From positions 1 through 13,776 of the forward strand of contig VFGQ01000018.1 of assembly GCA_009391605.1 (NCBI GenBank): a stretch of DNA of 13,776 nucleotides, in the 5' to 3' direction. The notes under the pieces were generated by a model. That model was not told where the DNA came from. It saw nothing but the letters and a program-made list of their open reading frames with translations, and searched no databases. The position numbers and the translations under genes are program-made. Below are positions 13,452 through 13,776 of this stretch, one piece after another; within the stretch, counting starts at the first letter, position 1; every line of letters starts with the position of its first letter. The stretch comes from SAR202 cluster bacterium. Lineage in GTDB: Bacteria; Chloroflexota; Dehalococcoidia; SAR202; GCA-002694895.

Positions 13452-13776
13452 ATGCAAACGTATTCATACATAATTGTTATTCTTGTTTCATTGTTTTTTT
13501 TCGGAATAATTTATTGGAATTTCCGAAAATTCAAAACTTCACTTGAAGGATATGTTGTTGACAGAAATAATATCAATTCATGGACGTCAATAAGTACTTT
13601 AGTTTCTTCAATATTAGGCGCATGGATTTTATTTAGTCCATCTGAGGCGGGTACTTGGTCAGGAATTAATGGCATATTGGGTTATTCGTTTGGACAGGCA
13701 TTACCCTTTGTTGCTTTTGCTTTTATTGGTAGTCGTATTAGAGAGTTGATGCCATCCGGACATTCTGTAACAGAAT
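13452..13776 (+). CDS. thiV: Sodium:solute symporter family protein, ThiV-like, 3'-truncated
   Basis: The frame runs from ATG 13452 to the window end without a stop (108 complete codons). The protein begins with a hydrophobic helix (about residues 4-23, YIIVILVSLFFFGIIYW), then a basic loop and the SLEGYVVDRNNI stretch, then a second helix region (STLVSSILGAWILFSPSEAG) and a third (GYSFGQALPFVAFAFIG), followed by SRIRELMPSGHSVTE. This pattern is typical of the first helices of the SSS (SLC5-like) family, which uses the sodium gradient to import small molecules. The TPP riboswitch directly upstream points to a thiamin-related substrate; in SAR11 a riboswitch-controlled SSS gene called thiV is proposed to import the pyrimidine precursor HMP. 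The symbol is therefore tentative and rests on context. The ribosome binding site is GGAGGG. The rest of the gene lies outside the window. Confidence 0.8.
   Translation, partial: MQTYSYIIVILVSLFFFGIIYWNFRKFKTSLEGYVVDRNNINSWTSISTLVSSILGAWILFSPSEAGTWSGINGILGYSFGQALPFVAFAFIGSRIRELMPSGHSVTE

Noticed and set aside
1..13776. CRISPR arrays, tRNA or rRNA genes, insertion sequences and prophage genes
   Set aside because: I saw no regularly spaced repeats, tRNA-like cloverleaf signatures, rRNA segments, transposases or phage proteins while reading both strands.

Overview
The window is an AT-rich, densely packed stretch of a bacterial chromosome. It has short intergenic gaps, many overlapping start/stop junctions, Shine-Dalgarno sites of the AGGAG type at several genes, and at least one TTG start. 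No rRNA, tRNA, IS element or CRISPR array was recognised. The gene mix (RarA, a stand-alone MetE-like protein, a type II HAD, M55 and S51 peptidases, a TPP-riboswitch-controlled sodium:solute symporter) and the low GC suggest a streamlined free-living, possibly marine, bacterium. A low-GC Chloroflexota lineage such as SAR202 is my best guess, but it rests on gene content alone and is weak.

Layout, left to right. (1) 1-675: the 3' part of a PIG-L/LmbE deacetylase on the plus strand, cut by the window edge. It converges on a 110-residue protein of unknown function on the minus strand (686-1018). (2) 1019-1162: an AT-rich divergent spacer. (3) 1163-4314: a translationally coupled plus-strand run of rarA, a type II haloacid-dehalogenase-like protein and a short MetE-like zinc methyltransferase. 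(4) 4391-6084: a degenerate PlsY-like membrane protein coupled to an NAD-dependent epimerase-like protein. (5) 6085-13241: seven co-directional minus-strand genes. In transcription order they are a ThDP-dependent acetolactate-synthase-like enzyme, a 63-residue zinc-ribbon protein, an S51 peptidase, a 14-TM MFS transporter, a double-cupin protein, an ACT-domain malic enzyme and an M55 D-aminopeptidase. (6) 13242-13451: a divergent regulatory region with a perfect inverted repeat and a plus-strand TPP riboswitch. (7) 13452-13776: the start of a sodium:solute symporter, cut by the window edge and comparable to ThiV.

How it may work together. The minus-strand cluster combines two peptidases of small-peptide-type families, a transporter, a 2-oxoacid-type ThDP enzyme and an NAD(P)-malic enzyme. 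That would fit uptake or processing of a small peptide-like or modified amino-acid compound, with its carbon passing through 2-oxoacids to central metabolism; this is inference from gene order. The right edge joins thiamin supply (riboswitch plus symporter) to a divergently transcribed ThDP-using enzyme.

The points most worth a second look are the TPP riboswitch, whose P1 3' strand can pair with the symporter's ribosome binding site (an arrangement that reads as an ON switch); the PlsY-like protein that lacks the third catalytic motif; the coupled HAD/MetE-like pair; and the tiny zinc-ribbon protein coupled to the ThDP enzyme.
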